From Catellatospora sp. TT07R-123 (GTDB lineage: Bacteria > Actinomycetota > Actinomycetes > Mycobacteriales > Micromonosporaceae), in the NCBI RefSeq assembly GCF_018327705.1, contig NZ_BNEM01000002.1, forward strand, positions 3,782,001 through 3,846,000: a stretch of DNA of 64,000 nucleotides. Direction: 5' to 3'. Positions 51,818-60,589 of the stretch are shown here, piece after piece; position 1 is the first letter of the stretch, and every line of letters starts with the position of its first letter. Below the pieces are notes generated by a model. That model searched no databases and was not told the origin of the DNA. It saw only the letters and a list, made by a program, of their open reading frames with translations. Made by a program: the position numbers and the translations under genes.

Positions 51818-52503
51818 GACGTGGGCTTGCGCAGCACGTATCCGACTCCGCGCAGCGTCTGGATCAGGCGCGGCGAGACGTTGTCGATCTTGCGGCGCAG
51901 GTACGAGATGTACGACTCGACGATGTTGTCGTCGCCCCGGAAGTCGTAGTTCCACACGTGGTCGAGGATCTGCGCCTTGGACAGCACCCGGTTCGGGTTG
52001 AGCATCAGGTAGCGCAGCAGCTTGAACTCGGTCGGCGACAGCTGCACCAGGTTGCCCGCGCGGCGCACCTCGTGCGTCTCCTCGTCGAGCTCCAGGTCGG
52101 CGAAGACGAGCTTCGGCGAGTCGGTGTCCTCGCCGTTGGTGCGGCGCAGCACCGCCCGGATGCGCGCGGTCAGCTCCTCCAGGCTGAACGGCTTGGTGAC
52201 GTAGTCGTCACCGCCCAGCGTCAGGCCGCGGATCTTGTCATCGGTGGCGTCGCGCGCGGTCAGGAACACGACCGGCACCCGGCCGCGGTCGGCCCGCAGC
52301 TGCTTGATCACCTCGAATCCGTCGAGGTCGGGCAGCATCACGTCGAGCACGACCAGGTCCGGCCGCATCTTGGCGGCAGCGTCGAGCGCGGTCGCGCCGT
52401 CGCCGACCGCCTTCACGTCGAAGCCCGCGAACCTCAGGCTCGCGGACAGCAGCTCCAGGATGTTGGGGTCGTCCTCGACCACCAGCAGGTTCGCCTCCGG
52501 CAT
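51814..52503 (-). CDS. OmpR-family response regulator (MprA-like)
   Basis: A 229-residue regulator with receiver acidic pocket VVEDDP and phospho-acceptor Asp54 in VLDVMLPDLDG, followed by a winged-helix DNA-binding domain (LSPTEFKLLRYLMLNPNRVLSKAQILDHVWNYDF). It is the first gene of the regulator-kinase-protease operon. Direct repeats of TCAGG spaced 11 bases lie 44-59 bases upstream and suggest autoregulation, as for MprA. Confidence 0.93.
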   Translation of the reverse strand: MPEANLLVVEDDPNILELLSASLRFAGFDVKAVGDGATALDAAAKMRPDLVVLDVMLPDLDGFEVIKQLRADRGRVPVVFLTARDATDDKIRGLTLGGDDYVTKPFSLEELTARIRAVLRRTNGEDTDSPKLVFADLELDEETHEVRRAGNLVQLSPTEFKLLRYLMLNPNRVLSKAQILDHVWNYDFRGDDNIVESYISYLRRKIDNVSPRLIQTLRGVGYVLRKPTS

Positions 52504-52546
52504 GACCCCATCGTGCGCCCGGAGTCTCTCCCTCCGCTGTGCAATC

Positions 52547-52562
52547 CCTGAACAGTTCCTGA
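52547..52562 (-). promoter_or_regulatory. 11-bp-spaced TCAGG direct repeats before the regulator gene
   Basis: On the minus strand TTCTCAGG and TTCAGGG hold TCAGG words at 52558-52562 and 52547-52551, exactly 11 bases apart. The RND promoter has the same words and spacing. Confidence 0.4.
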
Positions 52563-52603
52563 GAACCCGGTCACGATCGGCGCCGCCGGAGCGCGGGCCC
52601 GGG

Positions 52604-53425
52604 TCAGCGGGGCGCCACGTGGATCTTTCCTTCGCCCAGCACGTACGCCAGGTGGCGCCGTGAGAAGACCGCGCGCTCGGGCGGCGACGTGGTCACGGTC
52701 ACCCGCAGCGACCGGGCGGCCAGCACCCGGCGCAGCGACTCGATCAGCGTGTCGTCGCCGATGAACGACGCCGCCGGGTGGTTGTAGGTCAGGGTGAACG
52801 GCTGCACCGCGGCCCCGGCGTCCAGCGCGGCCTGGAAGAAGGCGCTGCGCCAGCGGACCTGGTGGGGGCCGCAGGTGGTCGTGCCCTCCGGGAAGACCTG
52901 GACCGTGTCGCCGGCCCGCAGCGCGGCCGCGGCCTGCGCCACCGTCAGCGGCAGCTCCCGGGGCCGGGCCCGGTCCACGAAGATGGTCCGCTGGCGGCGG
53001 GCGATCCGGCCGATCAGCGGCCACGCGCCCACCTCGGACTTGGCGACCATGCGCAGGCCGCGCGCCCGCCCGCTCAGGGCGACCACCACCACGATGTCGA
53101 GCCAGGAGACGTGGTTGCCGACCAGCAGCGCGCCCGGCGCGATGGGCGGCCCCTCGAACCGCAGCCGCACCCCCATGGCCCGCAGCAGCGCACGGGCCAT
53201 CAGGTCCGCCCGCCACGGCAGCGCGATCCCGATCAGCAGCACCAGCGCGGCGGCCGCCACCCGCACGGCCTGCCGCGCCCGCCCGGCGCGGGCCTGCGGG
53301 GCGTTGCGGCACCGCGGCCCGCAGGCCGACACCGGCCGCCACAGGTCGTCGGGGACCTGCGGGGGTATGGCCCGAGCCCGGCCCGGGAACTGGGGACCGG
53401 CCGGGCTCACCAGCGACATGTACAT
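52604..53425 (-). CDS. PlsC-type 1-acylglycerol-3-phosphate acyltransferase (OlsA-like)
   Basis: A 273-residue membrane-associated acyltransferase. The catalytic HX4D motif is in GNHVSWLDIV (near residue 103) and the substrate motif is FPEGTTT (near 182). A hydrophobic helix lies at about 50-70. The enzyme moves an acyl chain from acyl-ACP or acyl-CoA onto a hydroxyl. Since it follows the OlsB-like gene by eight bases, it likely adds the second chain of ornithine lipid. A glycerophospholipid role is the alternative. The start is ATG 53425; ATG 53419 is possible. The N-terminal 45 residues are Pro/Arg-rich and not conserved in the family. Confidence 0.85.
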   Translation of the reverse strand: MYMSLVSPAGPQFPGRARAIPPQVPDDLWRPVSACGPRCRNAPQARAGRARQAVRVAAAALVLLIGIALPWRADLMARALLRAMGVRLRFEGPPIAPGALLVGNHVSWLDIVVVVALSGRARGLRMVAKSEVGAWPLIGRIARRQRTIFVDRARPRELPLTVAQAAAALRAGDTVQVFPEGTTTCGPHQVRWRSAFFQAALDAGAAVQPFTLTYNHPAASFIGDDTLIESLRRVLAARSLRVTVTTSPPERAVFSRRHLAYVLGEGKIHVAPR

Positions 53426-53433
53426 GCCTATAC

Positions 53434-54171
53434 CTAGGCCAGGAAGTGCTTCATGTAGCGCGGGTCGACCCGGTCCACGCCCAGCAGGACGTAGAAGTCG
53501 GCCACGCCGAACGCCGGGTCGTAGGCGGGCTCGCCCGCCACCCAGGCGCCCAGCCGCAGGTAGCCGCGCAGCAGCGACGGGGCCGCGGCGGCGGTCGCCG
53601 GCTTCTCGACGGCCTGCGGGGTCCACGGCAGCAGCGGGCGGACCCGCAGCTGCGGCGGGGCCAGGTGCTTGCGCGAGACGTAGTCCCACACCTGCGACGC
53701 CTGCGCGCCGCCGTCGGCCAGCGACACCGAGGCGCAGCCGGACAGCCAGCGGAAGCCCATCCGGTCGAGGTACTTGGCGATGCCGGCCCACATCAGGTTG
53801 ATGACGGCGCCGGTGCGGTGGTCGGGGTGCACGCACGAGCGGCCGGCCTCGACCAGCTGGTCGCGCAGCACCAGCAGCGAGGTGAGGTCGAACTCGCTGT
53901 CGCCGTAGCGGCGGCCCAGCCAGATCGCCCGCTGCGGCGGCAGCAGCCGGTACGTGCCGACGACCTCGCCAGTGCGGTCCTCGCGCACCACCAGGTGGTC
54001 GCAGTAGGCGTCGAACTCGTCCTGGTCGAGCCCGCTCGGGTCGAGCTGGGCACCCATCTCTTCGGCGAACACGCGGTAGCGCAGCCGCTGGGCCGCCTCC
54101 ACCGTCGCCGCATCTCCCGCGATCAACGCGGAGTAGCCCGTAGGGGCTGCGGTCAACAACATCTGCGTCAT
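53434..54171 (-). CDS. GNAT-family ornithine N-acyltransferase-like protein (OlsB-like)
   Basis: A 245-residue protein of the hemolysin-like/OlsB acyltransferase family: AAQRLRYRVFAEEMGAQ, FDAYCDHLVV, GEVVGTYRLLPP and SCVHPDHRTGAVINLMWAGIAKYL are its conserved landmarks. OlsB attaches a 3-hydroxyacyl chain to the alpha-amino group of ornithine, giving lyso-ornithine lipid, which PlsC-type OlsA then acylates. The PlsC gene is directly downstream. ATG 54171 is used; ATG 54177 two codons earlier is equally possible. It is divergent from the hotdog-like gene. Confidence 0.85.
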   Translation of the reverse strand: MTQMLLTAAPTGYSALIAGDAATVEAAQRLRYRVFAEEMGAQLDPSGLDQDEFDAYCDHLVVREDRTGEVVGTYRLLPPQRAIWLGRRYGDSEFDLTSLLVLRDQLVEAGRSCVHPDHRTGAVINLMWAGIAKYLDRMGFRWLSGCASVSLADGGAQASQVWDYVSRKHLAPPQLRVRPLLPWTPQAVEKPATAAAAPSLLRGYLRLGAWVAGEPAYDPAFGVADFYVLLGVDRVDPRYMKHFLA

Positions 54172-54250
54172 GTGCATTGTGTAGAAGCGCTGGATAAAGC
54201 CTGTACCTGCGATGGGTGACGGGCACGTGAAGAGTGAAAGGCTTATGGGC

Positions 54251-54928
54251 ATGACCGAGCACATCGTGATCGACGCCGATCGCACCGGGCCGCCCGCCAC
54301 GGGCAACGGCGGCTGGACCAGCGGACTCGTGGCCGAGAAGGTGGCCGCGCCCGGCGGGACCGTCGAGGTGACGCTGCGGCAGCCGCCGCCGGTGGGCGTG
54401 CCGCTGGCCGTGACCGCCGAGGACGGCGGCTGGGCGGTGCGCGACGAGGGCGGGCTGCTGGTGGCGACGGCGGCGGTACGCACCGCGGAGATCGAGCCGG
54501 TGCCGCCGGTGAGCCGCACCGAGGCGCTCGCCGCGACCGGCCGCTACCCCGGCCACGCCGGCCACCCCTTCCCCACCTGCTACGTGTGCAGCCCGCAGCG
54601 GGCCGACGGCCTGCGGATCTTCCCCGGCCCGCTGCCGGACGGCCGCACCGCGGCGGCGTTCACGATGCCGCCGCAGGTGTCCGTGCCGGTGGTGTGGGCG
54701 GCGCTGGACTGCCCCGGCGGCTGGACGGTGCTCACTGCCGCGCAGCCGTTCGTGCTGGGCCGGATGGCCGCGGTGGTCGACGCGCTGCCGGAGCCGGACG
54801 ACGAGTGCGTCGTGACGGGCGCCCTGGTGCGGCGCGAGGGGCGCAAGGCGCTGGTCCGCACCTCGCTGTACGCCGCCACCGGCGCCCTGCTCGCCCGCGC
54901 CGAGGCCACCTGGATCGCGGTGGCGTAG
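54251..54928 (+). CDS. Hotdog-fold thioesterase-like protein, unknown substrate
   Basis: A 225-residue soluble protein. Residues 1-85 and 120-225 look like two hotdog repeats. A hallmark PTCYVCSPQRADGLRIFPG segment (about 97-115) with two cysteines occurs in a conserved actinobacterial family often left as hypothetical. Thioesterase function is inferred from the fold only. GAAAGG is nine bases before ATG 54251; ATG 54245 is a nearby alternative. It is divergent from the OlsB-like gene, so a lipid link is possible. Confidence 0.7.
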   Translation: MTEHIVIDADRTGPPATGNGGWTSGLVAEKVAAPGGTVEVTLRQPPPVGVPLAVTAEDGGWAVRDEGGLLVATAAVRTAEIEPVPPVSRTEALAATGRYPGHAGHPFPTCYVCSPQRADGLRIFPGPLPDGRTAAAFTMPPQVSVPVVWAALDCPGGWTVLTAAQPFVLGRMAAVVDALPEPDDECVVTGALVRREGRKALVRTSLYAATGALLARAEATWIAVA

Positions 54929-54970
54929 CACACATTCACCCCGGTGCGCCCGCGATCCCGGCTGTCGGGA

Positions 54971-54984
54971 CTGTGTCATGCGAC
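54971..54984. promoter_or_regulatory. Short palindrome upstream of kgd
   Basis: GTGTC-ATGC-GACAC is a 5+4+5 inverted repeat about 100 bases before the kgd start. It lies upstream of a possible -10 TAGCCT (55024-55029). It is a weak operator candidate. Confidence 0.25.
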
Positions 54985-55085
54985 ACGGAGGCCTGCCGCC
55001 CGTGCTCGGGCGTACGGCAGCGCGTAGCCTGGGACGCGGTTTTCTGAGTACTCGTTAAAGACATGCGGAAGAGGCGAAAGTACCC

Positions 55086-58000
55086 GTGTCGACCCAGCAG
55101 AGCTCGGGCACCGGCCCAAGCGGTCGCTCAGTGCAGGACAACCCGCTCGCGAGCTTCGGCCCGAACGAGTGGATCGTGGAGGAGATGTACCAGCGGTACC
55201 TCGCCGATCCCACCAGCGTCGATCCCGCCTGGCACGATTTCTTCGCCGACTACAAGCCGGCCGACGGCGCGGCGCCCGCGAGCGCGAAGCCCGCCGCCAA
55301 GGCCGCCGCGCCCGCGCAGCCCGCCGCCCCGGCCGCCCAGCCCGCCGCCCCGGCCCCCGCGCAGGCCGCCCCGGTGCAGGCCAAGCCGGTCGAGAAGGCC
55401 GCCGCGCCGAAGGCCGCGGCCCCGGCCGAGCCCGCCGGCACCACGATCGTGCCGTTGCGCGGCATCGCCGCCAAGATCGTCGAGAACATGGACGCCTCGC
55501 TGGAGGTGCCCACCGCGACCAGCGTGCGCGCCGTCCCGGCGAAGCTGCTGTCGGACAACCGCATCGTGATCAACAATCACCTGCAGCGCGGTCGCGGCGG
55601 CAAGGTCAGCTTCACCCACCTGATCGGGTACGCCCTGGTCCGGGCGCTGGCCATGCACCCGGAGCTGAACAACCACTTCGGCCAGAACAACGGCAAGCCC
55701 GCGATGGTCGTGCCCGCGCACGTGAACCTGGGCATCGCCATCGACCTGGCCAAGCCCGACGGCTCGCGCACGCTCGTGGTGCCGTCGATCAAGACGTGCG
55801 AGACCATGGACTTCCGCCAGTTCTGGCAGGCGTACGAGGACGTGGTCCGGCGCGCCCGCAAGAACGAGCTGACCATGGACGACTACAGCGGGACCACCAT
55901 CTCGCTGACCAACCCGGGCGGCATCGGCACGGTGCACTCGATCCCGCGCCTGATGCAGGGCCAGAGCGCCATCATCGGCGTCGGCGCGATGGAGTACCCG
56001 GCGCCGTTCTCCGGCATGAGCGACGCCCAGCTGGCCGACATGGCCGTCAGCAAGATCATCTCGCTGACCAGCACCTACGACCACCGGGTCATCCAGGGCG
56101 CCCAGTCCGGCGAGTTCCTGAAGGTCATGCACGAGCTGCTGCTCGGCGAGCACGGCTTCTACGACGAGATCTTCACCGCGCTGCGCATCCCGTACGAGCC
56201 GGTCCGCTGGATCCGGGACATCGCGCACACCTCCGAGGGCCAGATCGACAAGGCCGCGCGGGTCATCGAGCTGATCCACTCCTACCGGGTCCGCGGCCAC
56301 CTGATGGCCGACACCGACCCGCTGGAGTTCCACATCCGCAAGCACCCGGACCTCGACGTCCGCGAGCACGGGCTGACCCTGTGGGACCTGGACCGCTCGT
56401 TCCCGGTCGGCGGCTTCGCCGGCAAGGACACGATGAAGCTGCGCGACATCCTGGGCGTGCTGCGCGACTCCTACTGCCGCCGCGTCGGCGTGGAGTACAT
56501 GCACATCTCCGACCCGGAGGAGCGCCACTGGATCCAGACGCGCGTGGAGCAGAAGTACACCAAGCCCACGTCGGAGGAGCAGAAGCACGTGCTGGGCCGG
56601 CTCAACGCCGCCGAGGCGTTCGAGACGTTCCTCCAGACCAAGTACGTCGGCCAGAAGCGGTTCTCGCTGGAGGGCGGCGAGTCGCTGATCCCGCTGCTGG
56701 ACGAGGTGCTCCAGGCGTCCTCCGAGGGCGGCCTCGACGAGGTCGTCATCGGCATGGCCCACCGCGGCCGCCTCAACGTGCTGGCCAACATCGTCGGCAA
56801 GCCGTACGAGAAGATCTTCGGCGAGTTCGAGGGGCACCTCGACCCGAAGACCGCGCAGGGCTCCGGCGACGTCAAGTACCACCTGGGCATGACCGGCAAG
56901 TTCACCAGCCCCGACGGCGCCTTCACGACCACCGTGTCGCTGGCGGCCAACCCGTCGCACCTGGAGGCCGTCGACCCGGTGCTGGAGGGCATCGTCCGGG
57001 CCAAGCAGGACCGGCTCGACCTGGGCCTGCAGGGTTACACCGTGCTGCCGCTGCTGGTGCACGGCGACGCGGCGTTCGCGGGCCAGGGGGTCGTCGCCGA
57101 GACGCTGAACCTGTCCCAGCTGCGCGGCTACCGCACCGGCGGCACCGTGCACGTGGTCGTCAACAACCAGGTCGGCTTCACCACCGCCCCGGAGTACAGC
57201 CGCTCCTCGCTGTACAGCACCGACGTCGCGCGCATGATCCAGGCGCCGATCTTCCACGTCAACGGCGACGACCCCGAGTCGGTCGTCCGCGTCGCCCGCC
57301 TGGCCTTCGACTACCGCCAGGAGTTCAACAAGGACGTCGTGATCGACCTGGTCTGCTACCGCCGCCGCGGGCACAACGAGGGCGACGACCCGTCGATGAC
57401 CAACCCGCTGATGTACAAGATCATCGACACCAAGCGCTCGGTCCGCAAGCTCTACACCGAGGAGCTGATCGGCCGGGGCGACATCACCGTCGACCAGGCC
57501 GAGGAGGCGCTGCGCGACTACCAGACGCAGCTGGAGACGGTCTTCAAGGCCACCCGCGACGCCGTCGCCGGGGTGTCCAGCCGCCTGACCCGCGCCCGCG
57601 AGGTGCTGCCCGAGCCGACCGTGGCCACCGCGGTCCCGGCCGACCTGGTCCGCCGCATCGGCGAGGCGCACACCTCGCCGCCGGAGGGCTTCACCCCGCA
57701 CAAGCGCATCCAGCAGCTGCTGGAGAAGCGCGCCAAGATGGCGGTCGAGGGCGAGATCGACTGGGGCTTCGGCGAGATCCTGGCGTTCGGCTCGCTGCTC
57801 TCGCAGGGCGTCACCGTGCGCCTGTCCGGCCAGGACAGCCGCCGCGGCACGTTCGTGCAGCGCCACGCCGCGATCGTGGACGCGCTGACCGGCGGCGACT
57901 TCCTGCCGGTCAACACCGTGGCCAGCCCCGAGGCCCGCTTCCACGTGCAGGACTCGCTGCTGAGCGAGTACGCCGCGATGGGCTTCGAGTACGGCTACTC

Positions 58001-58787
58001 CGTCGAGAACCCCAACGCGCTGGTGCTGTGGGAGGCGCAGTTCGGCGACTTCGTCAACGGCGCCCAGTCGGTGATCGACGAGTTCATCAGCTCCGGCGAG
58101 GTCAAGTGGGGCCAGCAGTCCAGCGTGGTCGTGCTGCTGCCGCACGGGCACGAGGGCCAGGGCCCGGACCACACCTCCGGCCGCCCCGAGCGCTGGCTCC
58201 AGCTCGCCGCCGAGGACAACATCCGCGTGGCGATCCCCTCGACGCCCGCCAGCCACTTCCACCTGCTGCGCCGCCAGGCCCTGTCGCCCAAGCGCAAGCC
58301 GCTGGTCGTGTTCACGCCCAAGTCGCTGCTGCGCCACCGCCTCGCGGTGTCCTCGGTGGCCGACTTCACCACCGGCACCTTCCAGCCGGTGCTGGGCGAG
58401 ACCGCGCAGCTGGACGCGGCGCAGGTCAAGCGGGTGCTGTTCTGCTCGGGCAAGGTCTACTACGACCTGGTCCAGGCGCGGCAGGAGCGGGGCATCACCG
58501 ACACCGCGATCATCCGGCTGGAGCAGCTCTACCCGCTGCCGGTCGAGGAGGTCAAGGCGGAGCTGGCCAAGTACCCGGCGGCCGAGGACTTCTGCTGGGT
58601 GCAGGAGGAACCGGCCAACCAGGGTGCCTGGTCGTTCGTGGCGCTGAACCTGCTGGAGCACCTGGACGGGGTGCGCATGCGCCGCATCTCCCGCCCGTCC
58701 GCGGCCGCCCCGGCCGTGGGCTCCACCAAGCTCCACGACGTCGAGCAGTCCGCGCTGATCGAGGCGGCGCTCCCGCGCCCGGCCTGA
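55086..58787 (+). CDS. kgd: Multifunctional 2-oxoglutarate dehydrogenase/decarboxylase (E2o-E1o fusion)
   Basis: A 1233-residue fusion typical of actinobacteria. The N-terminal helix ([21 protein letters not shown]) precedes an Ala/Pro/Lys linker (60-118). A succinyltransferase (E2) domain covers about 120-365, with the catalytic DHR at Asp332-His333. The E1 domain follows, with the thiamine diphosphate motif including GDAAFAGQG and NNQVGF (about 660-695) and [10 protein letters not shown]. There is no lipoyl domain; as known for this family the complex borrows lipoyl from elsewhere. It converts 2-oxoglutarate to succinyl-CoA in the TCA cycle. Length matches M. tuberculosis Kgd. Start is GTG 55086; GAGGCGAAAG is upstream. 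Confidence 0.95.
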   Translation: MSTQQSSGTGPSGRSVQDNPLASFGPNEWIVEEMYQRYLADPTSVDPAWHDFFADYKPADGAAPASAKPAAKAAAPAQPAAPAAQPAAPAPAQAAPVQAKPVEKAAAPKAAAPAEPAGTTIVPLRGIAAKIVENMDASLEVPTATSVRAVPAKLLSDNRIVINNHLQRGRGGKVSFTHLIGYALVRALAMHPELNNHFGQNNGKPAMVVPAHVNLGIAIDLAKPDGSRTLVVPSIKTCETMDFRQFWQAYEDVVRRARKNELTMDDYSGTTISLTNPGGIGTVHSIPRLMQGQSAIIGVGAMEYPAPFSGMSDAQLADMAVSKIISLTSTYDHRVIQGAQSGEFLKVMHELLLGEHGFYDEIFTALRIPYEPVRWIRDIAHTSEGQIDKAARVIELIHSYRVRGHLMADTDPLEFHIRKHPDLDVREHGLTLWDLDRSFPVGGFAGKDTMKLRDILGVLRDSYCRRVGVEYMHISDPEERHWIQTRVEQKYTKPTSEEQKHVLGRLNAAEAFETFLQTKYVGQKRFSLEGGESLIPLLDEVLQASSEGGLDEVVIGMAHRGRLNVLANIVGKPYEKIFGEFEGHLDPKTAQGSGDVKYHLGMTGKFTSPDGAFTTTVSLAANPSHLEAVDPVLEGIVRAKQDRLDLGLQGYTVLPLLVHGDAAFAGQGVVAETLNLSQLRGYRTGGTVHVVVNNQVGFTTAPEYSRSSLYSTDVARMIQAPIFHVNGDDPESVVRVARLAFDYRQEFNKDVVIDLVCYRRRGHNEGDDPSMTNPLMYKIIDTKRSVRKLYTEELIGRGDITVDQAEEALRDYQTQLETVFKATRDAVAGVSSRLTRAREVLPEPTVATAVPADLVRRIGEAHTSPPEGFTPHKRIQQLLEKRAKMAVEGEIDWGFGEILAFGSLLSQGVTVRLSGQDSRRGTFVQRHAAIVDALTGGDFLPVNTVASPEARFHVQDSLLSEYAAMGFEYGYSVENPNALVLWEAQFGDFVNGAQSVIDEFISSGEVKWGQQSSVVVLLPHGHEGQGPDHTSGRPERWLQLAAEDNIRVAIPSTPASHFHLLRRQALSPKRKPLVVFTPKSLLRHRLAVSSVADFTTGTFQPVLGETAQLDAAQVKRVLFCSGKVYYDLVQARQERGITDTAIIRLEQLYPLPVEEVKAELAKYPAAEDFCWVQEEPANQGAWSFVALNLLEHLDGVRMRRISRPSAAAPAVGSTKLHDVEQSALIEAALPRPA

Positions 58788-58800
58788 CCCTTTAGGCGAT

Positions 58801-58861
58801 GATCGCCGTTTCGGGTCACTGGACGCAGTCAGAACGCGTCCCGTGACCCGAAACGGCGATC
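58801..58861 (+). terminator. Hairpin between kgd and DUF6104 gene
   Basis: Perfect 19-base arms (58801-58819 GATCGCCGTTTCGGGTCAC and 58843-58861) flank a 23-base loop. It lies 13 bases after the kgd stop and 20 before the next ATG. It may terminate kgd or act as a processing site. Confidence 0.65.
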
Positions 58862-58881
58862 TCCATATCCGGAGGCACACG

Positions 58882-59058
58882 ATGTACTTCACCGATCGCG
58901 GGATCGAGGAGCTGGTCGAGCGGCGGGGGGATGAGCAGGTCACGCTGGAGTGGCTGGCCGAGCGCCTGCGCGACTTCATCGACCTCAACCCGGAGTTCGA
59001 GATCCCGGTCGAGCGCTTCGCCACCTGGCTCGCCCGCCTGGACGACGACGAGGAGTAG
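58882..59058 (+). CDS. DUF6104-family small protein
   Basis: A 58-residue acidic protein, MYFTDRGIEELVERRG start, mostly helical, with a C-terminal WLARLDDDEE. Such DUF6104 proteins commonly sit after kgd in actinomycetes; function unknown. GGAGG six bases before ATG 58882 fixes the start; an in-frame ATG at 58843 would be inside the hairpin. Confidence 0.85.
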   Translation: MYFTDRGIEELVERRGDEQVTLEWLAERLRDFIDLNPEFEIPVERFATWLARLDDDEE

Positions 59059-59099
59059 GCCGGGTCGGCCATCCTCGACCGGCGGGACGGCCCGGCGGC

Positions 59100-59105
59100 T
59101 AGCGT
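59100..59105 (+). promoter_or_regulatory. -10 box of leaderless membrane-protein gene
   Basis: TAGCGT lies seven bases before GTG 59113 and overlaps an alternative GTG 59104, favouring the later codon. Confidence 0.4.
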
Positions 59106-59112
59106 GGACAGG

Positions 59113-60489
59113 GTGGCGGGACGGCCGCGCACCCTGAGCCTGTGGCCCGTGCTGCTGATGGCGGCCGTGGCGGCCGCGCTGGCCGGGTTCCTGGCATACA
59201 GCGCGGCGCGGGTGCGCATCCCGTACGGGATCTTCCAGCACCCGCCCCTGTACGGCTTCTGGCGCCCCGAGCTGCCCAGCTCGGCGCTGCTCATGATCCC
59301 GGCCGGGCTGCTGCTGACCGGGGTGGCCGTGCTGGTCACCTCGGTGCGGTTGCCCACCTGGGCGGCGCTGGTCCTGGTGATCGCGGCGGGGACGGTCACC
59401 GCCGCCGCGGCCGACCTGATCCGGGGCGACCCGTCCCACCTGGTCCGGGGCCTGTCCGAGGGACTGGTGGAACACCGCTACTACTACCCGGCCGACCAGC
59501 ACTTCGTACGCGAGCTGGGCATCCGGGGGTTCGTGGCGCAGCAGCCGCACCTGGTGCACCTGTTCCGGGCGTACAACTCCAGGACCCATCCGGCCGGGAT
59601 ACACCTGCTGCTGAACGGGCTGTTCCAGGGGCTGGGGCCGCACCCGCTGCGCATCGCCACGGCGGTCGCGGCCATCGGCATGACCGCGGCCGCAGGCGCC
59701 TGGGCGATGGGGCGCACGCTGGGCGGGGAGCGGGCGGGCCGGATCGCGGCGGTGCTGTTCGCGGCCGCGCCGGGGCCGCTGCTGCTGGCGTACACGATCA
59801 TGGACGCGGTCTACGCCACCGTCATGTCGGCGGCGGCCGCGCTGCTGATGGTCGCGATCCACCGGCGCTCGGCCCGGCTGGCGGCTGCGGGCGGGGCGGT
59901 GCTCGGCGTGAGCGCCCTGCTCACGTACGCCACGGTGTTCCTGGTCCTGGGCGCGGTCGCGGCCGTGCTGATCCAGCTGCCGGGCCCGCGCGCGGCGCTG
60001 CGCCTGCTCGCGGCGGCGGCGCTGGGCGGCGCGGCGGTGCTCGCGGCCGCCCGGATCACCCTCGGCTTCGACCTGCTCGCGCAGTACCGGGCCGCGCCCC
60101 CGTCGGGGCGGCACTGGACGCCGTACTGGCTCGCGGGTGCTCCGGCGGCCTGGCTGGTCTGCGCCGGGCTGCCCATCGCGGCGCTGGGGGTGCTGGGACT
60201 GGTGCGCCGGTTCCCGCCCGCCCGCGCGGCCGTGCTGCCCGCCGCCGTCGTCCTGATCATGGTGGTGTGGGCGGCCCTGCCCAGCTCGGTCACCCGGCTG
60301 CGGCCCGGCGAGGTGGAGCGGACCTGGGCGTTCCTGTATCCGATGCTCGCCGCGACCGCCGGGGTGGTGGTGGCCCACTGGACCCGGGCCGCGTCGCGCC
60401 GGACCGCCGCCCTGGTCGTCGCCGGGCTGGTCGCGCTGTCCCTGCTGCAGACCACTGCGATCCAGGCACTGTGGGACAATTTCCTGTGA
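59113..60489 (+). CDS. Polytopic GT-C/ArnT-like glycosyltransferase-type membrane protein
   Basis: A 458-residue protein with about 11 helices. The first large external loop after helix 3 carries acidic and aromatic residues, EHRYYYPADQHF and HLFRAYNSRTHPAG, similar to the catalytic loop of lipid-linked sugar transferases of the GT-C fold. A strict DD or DE motif is not obvious, so activity is inferred. The sugar and acceptor are unknown. GTG 59113 follows TAGCGT by seven bases. It stands alone between DUF6104 and pta. Confidence 0.65.
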   Translation: MAGRPRTLSLWPVLLMAAVAAALAGFLAYSAARVRIPYGIFQHPPLYGFWRPELPSSALLMIPAGLLLTGVAVLVTSVRLPTWAALVLVIAAGTVTAAAADLIRGDPSHLVRGLSEGLVEHRYYYPADQHFVRELGIRGFVAQQPHLVHLFRAYNSRTHPAGIHLLLNGLFQGLGPHPLRIATAVAAIGMTAAAGAWAMGRTLGGERAGRIAAVLFAAAPGPLLLAYTIMDAVYATVMSAAAALLMVAIHRRSARLAAAGGAVLGVSALLTYATVFLVLGAVAAVLIQLPGPRAALRLLAAAALGGAAVLAAARITLGFDLLAQYRAAPPSGRHWTPYWLAGAPAAWLVCAGLPIAALGVLGLVRRFPPARAAVLPAAVVLIMVVWAALPSSVTRLRPGEVERTWAFLYPMLAATAGVVVAHWTRAASRRTAALVVAGLVALSLLQTTAIQALWDNFL

Positions 60490-60567
60490 TCCGGTGCGCC
60501 GGATCGCGCCATGCTGGGGGCCCTCGGGCGCGGCACCGCCGCCGCCGACCGGGGCCGCCTGCCGTCG

Positions 60568-60573
60568 TAGGGT
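60568..60573 (+). promoter_or_regulatory. -10 box of pta-ackA operon
   Basis: TAGGGT is 16 bases before ATG 60590, leaving a short leader with GGAGG (60580-60584). Confidence 0.35.
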
Positions 60574-60589
60574 GGGTGCGGAGGTCGTC

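Noticed and set aside
55128..59399. A 1400-codon open frame antisense to kgd and its neighbours
   Set aside because: It is a by-product of extreme GC at codon position three; its protein is His/Arg/Asp/Gly-rich low complexity with no domain, and the sense strand encodes a well-conserved enzyme.
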